Position numbers and translations under genes: made by a program
DNA from: HdN1 sp964473645
GTDB lineage: Bacteria; Pseudomonadota; Gammaproteobacteria; Pseudomonadales; Ketobacteraceae
Direction of reading: 5' to 3'
Assembly: GCA_964473645.1 (NCBI GenBank)
Contig: CAYYPW010000017.1
Location: forward strand, 1 to 64,000
DNA: 64,000 bases
The notes under the pieces: model-generated
What the model was told of the DNA's origin: nothing
Seen by the model: the letters and a program-made list of their open reading frames with translations, nothing else
Database searches by the model: none
Part shown: positions 26,288 to 35,306 of the stretch, piece after piece
How the letters are laid out: the number at the start of each line of letters is the position of its first letter
Numbering within the stretch: position 1 is the first letter of the stretch

Positions 26288-29099
26288 CGGACCAGATCTA
26301 TCAAAAGACACATTTCGCATAATTTTAATGCGTTCACTGCTGCAGCGACATTATCGCGTCAGGGTGGCAATATACCTGTGCCTGGGTTTTATGTTGTGGT
26401 TAATGGCATTCAATGCACACGCCGCCGGCATATCGATTGCGTCGACCTGTAACCCAGTCGCGCAATCCGCGTGTGGTTTGCCTTTCCCAAGCGATCTGTT
26501 TCGCAATACAGCGGGCAAATTGAATTACAGCAATAGAATATTCGATCGACGCATTACCGGCCCGGTGCACGCTGAATTTCCGGTAGCGACGCAGTTGCCT
26601 GCGAATTTTACTGCGGCTACGATTTTCAATCACAGCAGCGGCTTTTCGGCATTGGGCCCAGTGGCGTTTGAACTGTCTGCGTTTCCTGTGAATGAGATTC
26701 CTGCTGATGGTCGTGGTGTGCTGGTGGTCTTTGATCGTACGACATTAGAAGATATCCCCCTCCGGGTTTCGCTCAGCAAGGTAGCGAATCCACAGCGAGA
26801 GTTACGCGATAAGAGTCCGGTCGTTATTGCCTGGCCACGCGCACGATTTGAATTTGGGCGTGAATATATTGCAGTGCTGTTGCGAGACCAGCTTCGTACT
26901 GAAAATTTGATTCAGCCCTTTATGTCGCCCAGCGCTGGAATGCAGCGCGTCCTCGATGGAACTGCCAATTATTTTGTGCAAAACGCCTATAACCCCGTGC
27001 TCGAAAAAATTGATCAGAAGGGCATCCTCCGCAGTAATATTCTGGCGGTCACGTATTTTACTGTGCGTCCCGAAGCCGAGGTGGTTGAACCTTTGCGTCA
27101 AATGGTCGCGCAAGCGATTCGTCAGCCGCTCGGGTTTACCGATATGAAGGTGCGAGACTCCTTGGGCTCCAAAGATTATGGCTATGCGACCTATTCTGGG
27201 CACCTGCGCATGGTGAATTTTCGCCATCGTGATGGGGGTGTTTATCCTCCGTACACGCCTGTCCCTGATGCTGAGCTGGAGCGCGTTGAATTTATTCTTT
27301 CCCTCCCAGAATCAGAGCTGGGTGAAAGCTTACCCGTTACGTTATGGGGGCATGGGCTTGCCAATGACAAGGCCCTGGCCAAATCAGCGTTTACCCGTTA
27401 CGACGATATCGGTGTTGCCACATTTGCCATTGATCATCCCAATCATGCGTCTCGCGTTATCCTGCCCGGTAACAAGGCACCGCATATCGCAGCGCTGGTG
27501 CGTAGCCCGCAGAACATGATGCATTTATTGGGCATGTTCGTACAATCCAGCATTGATTTTGCAGTGGCAGCCCAAACGGTGCACGACGATTTGCCCGGCA
27601 TCATCAGCAATTTACAGAAAACCGACAACAAGGTTGGTACCATCGATAACAGCCGCATCATTTACCAGGGCGTTTCATTGGGGGGCATGGTAGGGGCCAG
27701 CATTGGTGCTACCGCGCCTTATTTACAGGGTGCGTTTCTGATCAATGGCGCCAGCAGCTTGATGCAGGTCTTTTCTGAATCGGTGATGTGGGATGGCAAC
27801 ACCTCGATGGTGATTCCATTCAACGCCAACGGTGCTGAAGCCGTTGTCATGTTAGCGATGATGCAACATTACGTTGATATTGCTGACGGCACCAATTTTG
27901 CGCATTTGTTTCGCTCCCCGCCTGCGGGGCAATCCCCACGCAAACTCGGCATGCTGTATGCCGTGGGCGATGGCAGTCTAGTCAATAGTGCCAGCCTCGC
28001 CACTGCCGAAATCGCCCAGCTGCCGCTATTAAAAAGCGTTATTGAGCCGGTGCCCTATTTGCCTGACGGTGTGAATGGCAGTGAGGGGCACGTGAATGGT
28101 TACGGCATTCTACAGAGCGGCTTCGGGTCTAAAGATGCACAAACGGTTCTGGATCAAATTGAAGCACTCGATCCCACTGCCGGTGGGAACAGCAACTACC
28201 TTGCGTTGTTGGAACAACTGGGTGTATTTACCGGGCAATCAGAAATGTTGGACGCACTGAGCGATCTTGTCGGGGCTGGTTTGTTGAGTCAAACCGATCA
28301 GGATTCGTTTTCCGACTGGATCAATACGCTTTACCAAGGTGATATCGAAACCTTCCTCACCCATTTCAATCGCAATAGTGTCGAGGCGGTGACCTCCAAT
28401 ATCAATTGGGCCTGTGAATTGCTCGCCCTTAACCCTGGGCGTTGTGCGTTTGCACGGCAGAAAGCTGCCATAGAAGACGATAGCGATGACAATGTCTCAC
28501 CCACCCCCCTTCCTGAAGATTTGATCAATCGTGCACAGGATACACTCGACGATCTATTGGAGGACGGAGCCATCACCATCAAAGTCGATAGTGGCAGCGG
28601 CGGTGCATTAGATTGGACGACGATGTTTTTATTTGTGTTGTTTTTAATAGCTTGCGCTGCTTTCCGCTATCGCTGGGGCATGGCCATCTTCCTCTCTTGC
28701 CTACGTCACCCAGCGTTTCGCACGCTGTCGTCCGCTGTCCTGTCAATGATCACCTGGGGCGGTTGGGCTTTATGGGTCAACGGCTGGCAGAGCGAACCGG
28801 GTATGCATGCCGGGTTCTCGCAAGGCATGACCAGCTTTATTACCACCCTGTTTGGTAGTGTGTTACTCGAATGGTTGTTCAATCGTTTTGGTCCTGGCCT
28901 AAATGGTTGCATTACCAGTGCCACCGTGGTGAGCAGTATTTCACTGACACTGATGTTGATCGTTCATCAAACTGCCAACACACCGCACATTTTTATGACA
29001 GTGATGCCCGTATATGCGGTAGTGGTGCTTTACTGCAGCGCCTATGTGGCGACATTGCGAAAGCTTGCCTTAAGCGGGGGCGTGCGTGACTCCAACTAA
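26280..29099 (+). CDS. Secreted alpha/beta-hydrolase (lipase-like) fused to a C-terminal membrane domain
   Basis: 939 residues, overlapping the synthetase gene by 8 bases, so it is translated with it. An N-terminal hydrophobic segment ends in FNAHAA, as in a signal peptide or anchor. A bacterial-lipase-like region follows, with LPVTLWGHGL (oxyanion region) and the nucleophile motif GVSLGG at Ser466. After an acidic, proline-containing linker near residues 730-775, the last 160 residues contain about five hydrophobic helices (for example MFLFVLFLIACAAF and SATVVSSISLTLMLIVH). The hydrolase probably sits in the periplasm, held by the membrane domain. Within this operon it could cleave, transfer or cyclise the polyketide product during export, or process a carrier lipid; this is inference. 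I do not recognise the membrane domain as a named family. Confidence 0.85.
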   Translation: MHNGPDLSKDTFRIILMRSLLQRHYRVRVAIYLCLGFMLWLMAFNAHAAGISIASTCNPVAQSACGLPFPSDLFRNTAGKLNYSNRIFDRRITGPVHAEFPVATQLPANFTAATIFNHSSGFSALGPVAFELSAFPVNEIPADGRGVLVVFDRTTLEDIPLRVSLSKVANPQRELRDKSPVVIAWPRARFEFGREYIAVLLRDQLRTENLIQPFMSPSAGMQRVLDGTANYFVQNAYNPVLEKIDQKGILRSNILAVTYFTVRPEAEVVEPLRQMVAQAIRQPLGFTDMKVRDSLGSKDYGYATYSGHLRMVNFRHRDGGVYPPYTPVPDAELERVEFILSLPESELGESLPVTLWGHGLANDKALAKSAFTRYDDIGVATFAIDHPNHASRVILPGNKAPHIAALVRSPQNMMHLLGMFVQSSIDFAVAAQTVHDDLPGIISNLQKTDNKVGTIDNSRIIYQGVSLGGMVGASIGATAPYLQGAFLINGASSLMQVFSESVMWDGNTSMVIPFNANGAEAVVMLAMMQHYVDIADGTNFAHLFRSPPAGQSPRKLGMLYAVGDGSLVNSASLATAEIAQLPLLKSVIEPVPYLPDGVNGSEGHVNGYGILQSGFGSKDAQTVLDQIEALDPTAGGNSNYLALLEQLGVFTGQSEMLDALSDLVGAGLLSQTDQDSFSDWINTLYQGDIETFLTHFNRNSVEAVTSNINWACELLALNPGRCAFARQKAAIEDDSDDNVSPTPLPEDLINRAQDTLDDLLEDGAITIKVDSGSGGALDWTTMFLFVLFLIACAAFRYRWGMAIFLSCLRHPAFRTLSSAVLSMITWGGWALWVNGWQSEPGMHAGFSQGMTSFITTLFGSVLLEWLFNRFGPGLNGCITSATVVSSISLTLMLIVHQTANTPHIFMTVMPVYAVVVLYCSAYVATLRKLALSGGVRDSN

Positions 29100-30561
29100 G
29101 CGGACAGGTTTTCAGTCATTGTGTGCTTTAACGCTTACGGTAGGCCGCCTATTGATAGCCGGCGTAATAATAGCGACAGGTGAGGCAGGGGCAAGCGAAA
29201 TCGATACCACACTCAACGCCCAATATCGGTATTTCGCCAACCCATCACCTTGGGTTGACACGCAGGCATATCCCTCTGTTTCATTGGAAACAGAATGGAA
29301 GCACGCGTTTGCTGCAGACAGACATTCGGTCACCATCACCCCATTCGTTCGCTATGACGCAGAAGATGAGGATCGGCGTTATGGCGACCTGCGCGAAGCC
29401 CGTTGGACCTGGCAAATGGATTCCGGGCAATTCAATGCGGGCATATCGCGCGTCAGTTGGGGCGTGATGGAGTTTTTCAAACTGGTCGATATCATCAATC
29501 AGAAAGATGCCAGAGCTTTCCCGGATCGAGAGAAACTGGGCCAGCCTATGCTGTCATATTCCACGGAGGTGTACGACACCCTGGTCGATCTCTATTTGTT
29601 GCATGGATTGCGGGAGGTCGATTTCGCAGGCGATAACGCTCGCTTTCGTTATTCCATTCCGGTGGATCAAGATAATGCCGAGTATGAATGGGGGGCGACC
29701 CAAAAAACCGATATGGCCATTCGGGTGAAAAAAAGCTGGGGTGATTGGGATATAGCGTTATCCCACTTTTATGGCATGAATCGAAATCCTACCCTGGTGT
29801 TCAATTTTGATTTCACCGATCCTCAGCTCATTCCTGTCTATGAAAAAATCAATCAAAGCGCGATCGACATCGTCGGTGAAATCAACGGCATCCTGCTGAA
29901 AACCGAGATGTTGTTTCAGACAGGCGATATCGAACGTTACGGCGCCGCCACGGTTGGAGCAGAATATACCTTTTCTGGTGTTGCCAGCACCGACGCAGAC
30001 CTGACCGCCCTGGCGGAAGCCACTTACGATAGCCGTGACTACACCTACCAAATGCCCTACGATCGCGATGTTTTTGTCGGTGCGCGATTCGCATTCAACG
30101 ACGTGCACGATCAAAGCCTGTTATTGGGCGTGGTCCAGGATATCGACTATCGCCAGCAAACCCTTCTCACCCAGTGGACTGCCAATATGGGGGAGCACTG
30201 GAAGCTTCGGTTGGCCGCCAGCGCGTTCCAATCCGCAGAACCACTGCCTGATCGCGGGCCCAGCGATCGCGCCATTCTGGCCGCCTATGAAGCGGTCGAG
30301 TCGGGTGAATTACCGTTGGATGTTGTGCTGGTGCGTGAACTCCTTTCCCTCGCAGAGAATCGGCGCTTGAATCCCCGTGATCTCACCCATTTCCTCGCGT
30401 TTCTGCAGCAGGACGATGCACTTCGACGCTTGCGGGAAACCCCTGCGCAACAGGTGGCAGACACTTTCTATGATGTACTCCTGCTCAGTTCTCCCGCACA
30501 AAAAATGCATTGGGCCGAACAGGATGATTTTATTCAGTTTGATCTCTATTACTATTTTTGA
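29086..30561 (+). CDS. Outer-membrane beta-barrel protein of an MMPL export locus (DUF1302-like)
   Basis: 491 residues beginning at GTG 29086, overlapping the hydrolase gene by 14 bases. There is an N-terminal signal peptide ending near GEAGAS. The body alternates short amphipathic strands and ends with QFDLYYYF, an aromatic C-terminus recognised by the BAM machinery. The stretch VSWGVMEFFKLVDIINQKD is a hallmark of a family of large outer-membrane proteins found beside MMPL transporters. A role as the outer-membrane exit or acceptor for the exported lipid is inferred from that association. The family label DUF1302-like is approximate. Confidence 0.75.
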   Translation: MTPTKRTGFQSLCALTLTVGRLLIAGVIIATGEAGASEIDTTLNAQYRYFANPSPWVDTQAYPSVSLETEWKHAFAADRHSVTITPFVRYDAEDEDRRYGDLREARWTWQMDSGQFNAGISRVSWGVMEFFKLVDIINQKDARAFPDREKLGQPMLSYSTEVYDTLVDLYLLHGLREVDFAGDNARFRYSIPVDQDNAEYEWGATQKTDMAIRVKKSWGDWDIALSHFYGMNRNPTLVFNFDFTDPQLIPVYEKINQSAIDIVGEINGILLKTEMLFQTGDIERYGAATVGAEYTFSGVASTDADLTALAEATYDSRDYTYQMPYDRDVFVGARFAFNDVHDQSLLLGVVQDIDYRQQTLLTQWTANMGEHWKLRLAASAFQSAEPLPDRGPSDRAILAAYEAVESGELPLDVVLVRELLSLAENRRLNPRDLTHFLAFLQQDDALRRLRETPAQQVADTFYDVLLLSSPAQKMHWAEQDDFIQFDLYYYF

Positions 30562-30584
30562 TGCCTCAATTCTGGAGTCAGGCT

Positions 30585-31409
30585 ATGAAACATACGAAAT
30601 TTTTATCGGCGCTGCTATCGGCCTGCCTGTTCCCTGCCCATGCCTTCGCAGGCAACTTGCATGCAGACAGGCTGGTAGATAACGATCTGTCCGCCAATGA
30701 GCTGACTGCCGATGAGATCATCGCGCGTGCAGAAAAAAATGGAAGCGGGTTCAACGATATGTCGCAGCGATTAGCGATGAAGAATATAGAAAAAACCGGC
30801 GAGGCCAGCGCCAGCGAAATGTGGGTAAGAGTACTGGCTGATACGGGTGCCACCAAAAGCCTGACGGTTTTTACTGAACCCAAGCGAGAAAAGGGCATTG
30901 CATTGCTTTCTCACTCAATGAGTAATGGCGATAGTCGGCAATGGCTCTATTTGCCGTCAGCCAAACGGGTGAAAAAGGTGGCGGCGAGTAACCGTGAATC
31001 GAATTTTCGAGGCAGTGAATTTACCTTTGAAGATCTGGCGGGCCAAGACCCGGCAGCTTATCACTTCGAGCGTGCGGGGGAGCAAGCTTGTGGCAATGCT
31101 CAATGTTATATTGTGGATCGATTTCCAAAAACCGATGATTCTGCCTACCGTTACACGCGCTTACTGATCGACAAACAGCAATTTCTACCCCGGCAGGCAG
31201 AATTCTTTGATAAAAAAGGTCTACCGCTAAAAACATTGAATCTCGAAAATTATCAGAAGTATGCGCAAGGTTTCTGGAAGCCCGACACACTACGTATGAA
31301 AAATTTGCAGACAGGGCGAGTCACAGAGCTGACGTCGCTATCGGTAGAATTTAATGCCGGTTTGAAACCGGCAGTATTTACTGAGACCAGTTTGCGTTCA
31401 GGTATTTAA
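30585..31409 (+). CDS. LolA-like periplasmic protein (outer-membrane lipoprotein-sorting family)
   Basis: 274 residues with a clear signal peptide ending in PAHAFA. The pattern ADEIIARAEKN near the N-terminus and RQWLYLPSAKRVKKVAASN followed by GSEFTFEDL is typical of the LolA-like family annotated as outer membrane lipoprotein-sorting protein, which commonly accompanies MMPL transporters. Such proteins have a lipid-binding half-barrel, so it may shuttle the product between inner membrane and outer-membrane barrel. ATG 30585 is preferred because GGAG lies 7 bases before it and it starts the signal peptide cleanly; an upstream TTG/ATG pair at 30558/30561 adds nine residues that spoil the signal peptide. 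It is the last gene of the biosynthetic operon. Confidence 0.82.
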   Translation: MKHTKFLSALLSACLFPAHAFAGNLHADRLVDNDLSANELTADEIIARAEKNGSGFNDMSQRLAMKNIEKTGEASASEMWVRVLADTGATKSLTVFTEPKREKGIALLSHSMSNGDSRQWLYLPSAKRVKKVAASNRESNFRGSEFTFEDLAGQDPAAYHFERAGEQACGNAQCYIVDRFPKTDDSAYRYTRLLIDKQQFLPRQAEFFDKKGLPLKTLNLENYQKYAQGFWKPDTLRMKNLQTGRVTELTSLSVEFNAGLKPAVFTETSLRSGI

Positions 31410-31425
31410 GCGTTGCTGCCGCCCC

Positions 31426-31462
31426 GGGTGTGGTAAGCGGGTGTGGTAGCGGGTGTGGTAAG
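31426..31462. repeat. 12-13-bp tandem repeat (3 units) between convergent genes
   Basis: The word gggtgtggta(a)gc occurs three times in a row, at 31426-31438, 31439-31450 and 31451-31462, in the 66-base gap between the convergent LolA-like and lipase-foldase genes. No classical intrinsic terminator is seen in this gap. Confidence 0.7.
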
Positions 31463-31475
31463 TTGCGATCAGCGC

Positions 31476-32540
31476 TTACTGCATCCGTTTTTCTATACGA
31501 TCCAGTGCTTGCATGCGGCGCAAATCAGTTTCGCTCAATCCCAGCGATTGAATCTCGCCGACGCTTGCCAAGGCTTCCATGCTCATGTCTTGCAATTCCA
31601 ACCGTTGTGCCATTAGTGCCTTATAATCCTTTCTTTTTGCTTCCCAAGCCATACGCGCCTGATCGACTTGCTTCAAGCGTGCATTGGCTTCAACGCCCAC
31701 CAGTGCAATCCTTGCTTGCTCGATTTCCTGCGGGCTGGCGCCACGCGCCTTGAGTGCCTGTAGCGATGTGGTCAGTGTCACTTGTTGCATGGCGTGCTGG
31801 TTGGCCTCACGAATTGCCACGGGTAACGCTGCATTGAGTGAGGCGACAATGCTGTCCCGTGTCATACCAGTCGCGCTGGCATCGTTCAATGCGATTTTCG
31901 CTTCTGCATACGCCATATTGACTTGCTCCTCTTCGGCAAAAAAGGCAGCGAATATCTCATCGCCCAACAGCTGGGCACGCAGCTCATGCAACTCCAGCAA
32001 ACGGTTTTTGAGGTCGCCCGGGTTGCTCTGTGTCATATCGCCAGACATCGGCACTTGTTGCCACTGTACGTAATGCTCAAGATATTGGGTATAGCGCTGC
32101 AACACCTCTGTCGCCTGCGTGCGTGCGGGTTCCTGCAGCGTTTGATGAATATAGCCCAGCACTATTGTGTAAATATCCTGGTCGCTTACATCACCACGCA
32201 TCAACAAGAAATAATCCAGGATGTCCTTCACATCGCTATTGATAACCAGATCACCTGCCTCTGTAACAGAAAAATTTGCAGGCACTTGCGTATCCTGCAA
32301 GTACAGCGGTTTGTTTTTTTCAAAACGTTGGTAAAGGGCGACGGGCGAAGCAATAAACATGTCGTTCGGTGACGTTTTCTCTTTGATGACCGCAGCGTTA
32401 CCCTGTAACTCCCTGTTGAAGCCTTCAGTCATCGAGGCGGGACGTTTTTCGTCTTTTCCAAGCATTTGCCAGGCACTTATCGATATGACAGCTATTGATA
32501 CGACAGAAAGAGCGGCAGCACTGATCAATGTTTTTTTCAT
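31476..32540 (-). CDS. Lipase-specific foldase (lipase chaperone)
   Basis: 354 residues with an N-terminal membrane anchor (residues 5-26) and a long helical, glutamine-rich body. The sequence VKDILDYFLLMRGD near residue 107 corresponds to the conserved foldase motif (R/K)xxFDYxLxxxGE. Foldases stay bound to the inner membrane and fold family I lipases in the periplasm before type II secretion. It lies 131 bases downstream of the lipase gene on the same strand, the usual lip gene order, and no other lipase of that family is in the window. Confidence 0.88.
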   Translation of the reverse strand: MKKTLISAAALSVVSIAVISISAWQMLGKDEKRPASMTEGFNRELQGNAAVIKEKTSPNDMFIASPVALYQRFEKNKPLYLQDTQVPANFSVTEAGDLVINSDVKDILDYFLLMRGDVSDQDIYTIVLGYIHQTLQEPARTQATEVLQRYTQYLEHYVQWQQVPMSGDMTQSNPGDLKNRLLELHELRAQLLGDEIFAAFFAEEEQVNMAYAEAKIALNDASATGMTRDSIVASLNAALPVAIREANQHAMQQVTLTTSLQALKARGASPQEIEQARIALVGVEANARLKQVDQARMAWEAKRKDYKALMAQRLELQDMSMEALASVGEIQSLGLSETDLRRMQALDRIEKRMQ

Positions 32541-32568
32541 GACGACATTTCCAAAAAATAATATCCAA

Positions 32569-32613
32569 AAGCTTTATTCAAAGAAGCTTGATTCAAACAA
32601 GAATTGTGCAAAA
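32569..32613. repeat. 15-bp imperfect tandem repeat in the lipase-foldase gap
   Basis: Three 15-base units begin at 32569, 32584 and 32599: aagctttattcaaag, aagcttgattcaaac and the diverged aagaattgtgcaaaa. The array lies in the 131-base gap just upstream of the foldase start. Confidence 0.55.
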
Positions 32614-32671
32614 AATACGATTGGGTGGGCCTCCTTGCCCATTTCAATACTCCTGCAAGCGAGAAAAGCAG

Positions 32672-33673
32672 TTAAAGTCCCGCGTATTTCAGCCGGTTGG
32701 CATGCGTGTAGTAAATGCTTGGAATATTCATGCCAAACGCGGTTAGCGCTAATGCATGGTTAATGGCGTCATAATGATTGGATTTGTAGTCAGCGCGCAA
32801 AAGCTTGCCCAAGGCCATACCGCATTGTGGCACCAGCCCATCCCATATCAGATCGCCCCCCATAAACGTCTTGGTTAGCGGGATCACAATGGAATCAAAG
32901 GGATCAACACGATTGGTAATTGGTGATTTACCCCCCCAGGAATAATAGGCAATACCGTTCACTTTGTCGGGACCGCCGCCGGTAACCCCATTGCGACCGC
33001 CATTAATGATCGAACAATCACGGGTCGGCATGGCCGCAGGGTAGAGCGCATTAAAGCGATTGTAATCATCCATGGAGGCCGCTTTCACCAGGTCCATCAT
33101 GCTTTGATCCACGCGCAAATCGCTGTTGAATTCGCCGTCACTACCGGCGGACGTTATCAACTCCAGCAAATCCAGCAACATCGACACACCGCCATCGACA
33201 ATTTGCCCACCAATACCGATGTTTTCCAGCAAATTGCCAAAGCCGGTGGCAAACTGAGTGCCTTCGTTCATGCAATGTGAACACGAAATGGAGGCAATCC
33301 ATTCTGGCCGCATAGCCGCGACATAGCGTGAAGACGTTGCCCCTTGGCTGTGGGCAATAATGTTGACTTTGCTGGCCCCGCTGATGGCCAGAATCTCTTC
33401 AATGTCTGCCAGCAATTGTTCGCCGCGTTCCTCATGCAATGCGGCAGAACTCATATTGACCACATAGACTTCTGCGCCACGCGTTCGCATATTGCTGGTA
33501 ATAAAATACCAATAATCCACAACCCCCAGAATACTGTCAAAACCAAAGGCCCCGTGGACCATCACAATGGGGTATTTGGTTTTGGCATAGGTGCTGGCAT
33601 TGGCGGTCATGGGTAGTGCAAGTGATGTAAATGCAAGAATTCCCAATAAAATCAGGTGTTTTATTTTTTTCAT
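32672..33673 (-). CDS. lipA: Secreted triacylglycerol lipase, LipA family
   Basis: 333 residues with a signal peptide ending in TANA, followed by STYAKTKYPIVMVHGAFGFD, very close to the mature start of Pseudomonas LipA. The oxyanion HG, nucleophile motif AHSQG, catalytic Asp in WDGLV and His in SNHYDAINH are all present, so it should be active. Two cysteines in the C-terminal part (TRDC and PQCG) could form the conserved disulfide. Around the region that normally reads GAPHKGS the sequence is SCSHCMNEGTQ, a clear departure that could alter the lid or substrate pocket. ATG 33673 is chosen for the signal peptide; the frame stays open 32 codons further upstream. Folding by the downstream foldase and type II secretion are expected for this family. 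Confidence 0.88.
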   Translation of the reverse strand: MKKIKHLILLGILAFTSLALPMTANASTYAKTKYPIVMVHGAFGFDSILGVVDYWYFITSNMRTRGAEVYVVNMSSAALHEERGEQLLADIEEILAISGASKVNIIAHSQGATSSRYVAAMRPEWIASISCSHCMNEGTQFATGFGNLLENIGIGGQIVDGGVSMLLDLLELITSAGSDGEFNSDLRVDQSMMDLVKAASMDDYNRFNALYPAAMPTRDCSIINGGRNGVTGGGPDKVNGIAYYSWGGKSPITNRVDPFDSIVIPLTKTFMGGDLIWDGLVPQCGMALGKLLRADYKSNHYDAINHALALTAFGMNIPSIYYTHANRLKYAGL

Positions 33674-33889
33674 ATGGTTCTCTACTTTTAATGATCGTGC
33701 CTTGAAATGCGGATATCCAAAAAGGCGATCATAGAAGAGCACACTTTTTAAAATATTCGCTAGGCCCATTCTAGGGAGGAGGGCGAAAGTGGCGCATGAC
33801 GAAGCAGGCCAGTCTTTTGCTGATTATGGCCACGCTGTCAAATACAGATAAACGGTGTTTAACGCGAAGTGAAACGCCTGAGTCGACGT

Positions 33890-35023
33890 TTATATGTCGA
33901 TACCATCCGTTTCTTTTTCTTTTATGGTCGTAGTGGTTTTCAGGTGCGAGGGTTTGTTTTCTTTCGTTTCGAAAGTGAACATGTTTTTCGTGCTTTGGGT
34001 TTCGCCTGTCGCTTCTCGAGAAAAATTGCGTCGATAATCGCGCGGGGATTCCCCCGTCCATTTTTTAAAAGCGCGGCTGAAGGCCGACGAATCGTTGAAT
34101 CCAAGTGAAATCGCGATATCGGTAATGCTGATGTCCGAGCGTAACAGGTAGCTGAGCGAAAATTCCTTGCGCACCTCATCCAGTACGTTTTGATAGCTGG
34201 TGCCTGCCAGCTGCAACTGCCGACGCAGTGTGCGACCGCTCATCCCGAGTTTGCAAGCCGCTTTCTCCAGCGATGGAAAGGCGCCAAAGCTTTGTACCAG
34301 GGTATTGCGTAATTTCTGCGGCAACAGGGCCATGACATTTTCAGGCAAGTTATCGATTAACTGATTTTCTGCCTTTTCGGCAATGTGGTTGTTGGCCAGA
34401 CTCAATTGACGAGACGCAACTGCCCGGGAAACCACAAAGGCGCAACGCGTATCGTTGAAACGCAAGGGGCAGCGAAAATAACGCCGATAAATATGGCTAT
34501 AACCAGGGCTCGGGTAAGAAAAACACATGCGTGCCGGTTCGGTATCATCCCCCAACAGAAAATGCAGAATGTTATAGAAATTGACAAAAATGACTTCGAT
34601 AAAAAAGTGAAAGTAAGGCTGTAACGGCATGCGTTCGCTCACCACCAGACTGACTTCTCTGGCGTCCTCCACCAGCTCCATTTGTAACGCCGGGAAAACA
34701 CTGTCGCAGGCGCGGCTGGCAAGTTTGAGTGCATCGGCATACACCGGTTGTGTCATGGCTGCAACGCCCGCCATACCGTGTGTCATCAGGGTCATCTGGT
34801 TGCCAAGTGCAAGCCCGGCGTAGGGCATATTGATAGCGTTCATGCCGCGATCAATAATGCTAAGCAATGCTTGCGTGGAAACCATGGCTTCCGGATTGGC
34901 AAAGGTGTCCAATGGAGCGGACGCGATTTTCTCCAACAACGCCGTCGGGTATCCCAGACTTTTGAACAACCTGAGAAATACATGAACATATTCACCAGAG
35001 ATAGCGGGTGTATCAAGATTCAT
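33890..35023 (-). CDS. AraC-family transcriptional regulator
   Basis: 377 residues. The N-terminal 190 residues match the arabinose-binding-like domain of the OruR type (GMAGVAAMTQPVYADAL and similar). The C-terminal helix-turn-helix pair runs from about residue 235 to 335, with MSGRTLRRQLQLAGTSYQ and the second recognition region ISITDIAISLGFNDSSAFSRAFK followed by KWTGESPRDYR. A charged tail of some 40 residues after the domain is longer than usual. It is upstream of and co-oriented with the lipase gene, 216 bases away, so control of the lipase-foldase unit by a lipid or fatty-acid signal is plausible but not shown. Confidence 0.9.
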   Translation of the reverse strand: MNLDTPAISGEYVHVFLRLFKSLGYPTALLEKIASAPLDTFANPEAMVSTQALLSIIDRGMNAINMPYAGLALGNQMTLMTHGMAGVAAMTQPVYADALKLASRACDSVFPALQMELVEDAREVSLVVSERMPLQPYFHFFIEVIFVNFYNILHFLLGDDTEPARMCFSYPSPGYSHIYRRYFRCPLRFNDTRCAFVVSRAVASRQLSLANNHIAEKAENQLIDNLPENVMALLPQKLRNTLVQSFGAFPSLEKAACKLGMSGRTLRRQLQLAGTSYQNVLDEVRKEFSLSYLLRSDISITDIAISLGFNDSSAFSRAFKKWTGESPRDYRRNFSREATGETQSTKNMFTFETKENKPSHLKTTTTIKEKETDGIDI

Positions 35024-35306
35024 GATGAGCCTCGGCGCGGCTTTATTGTTATTAGCGCTTCTATCGTTGAAAGTGGCCTAAACAGACCCTTCCAACGGGA
35101 TGGTTGCATGCCGCCCCTTGTAGCGCATTGACAGCATTGACGAGACCTTATGTCGCATCGGTCAATGTCTCAGCACGCAATGTAATTAATGGAACGAACG
35201 TGCAAAACATTACGCAATGCGAGCGGTTGCCTGAAAAAACTGCCGTCTTTGTCTAACCTTGTGATATGGAAACAAAAGCGTTCATCCAACCCTTTGGGAA
35301 TCGCGC

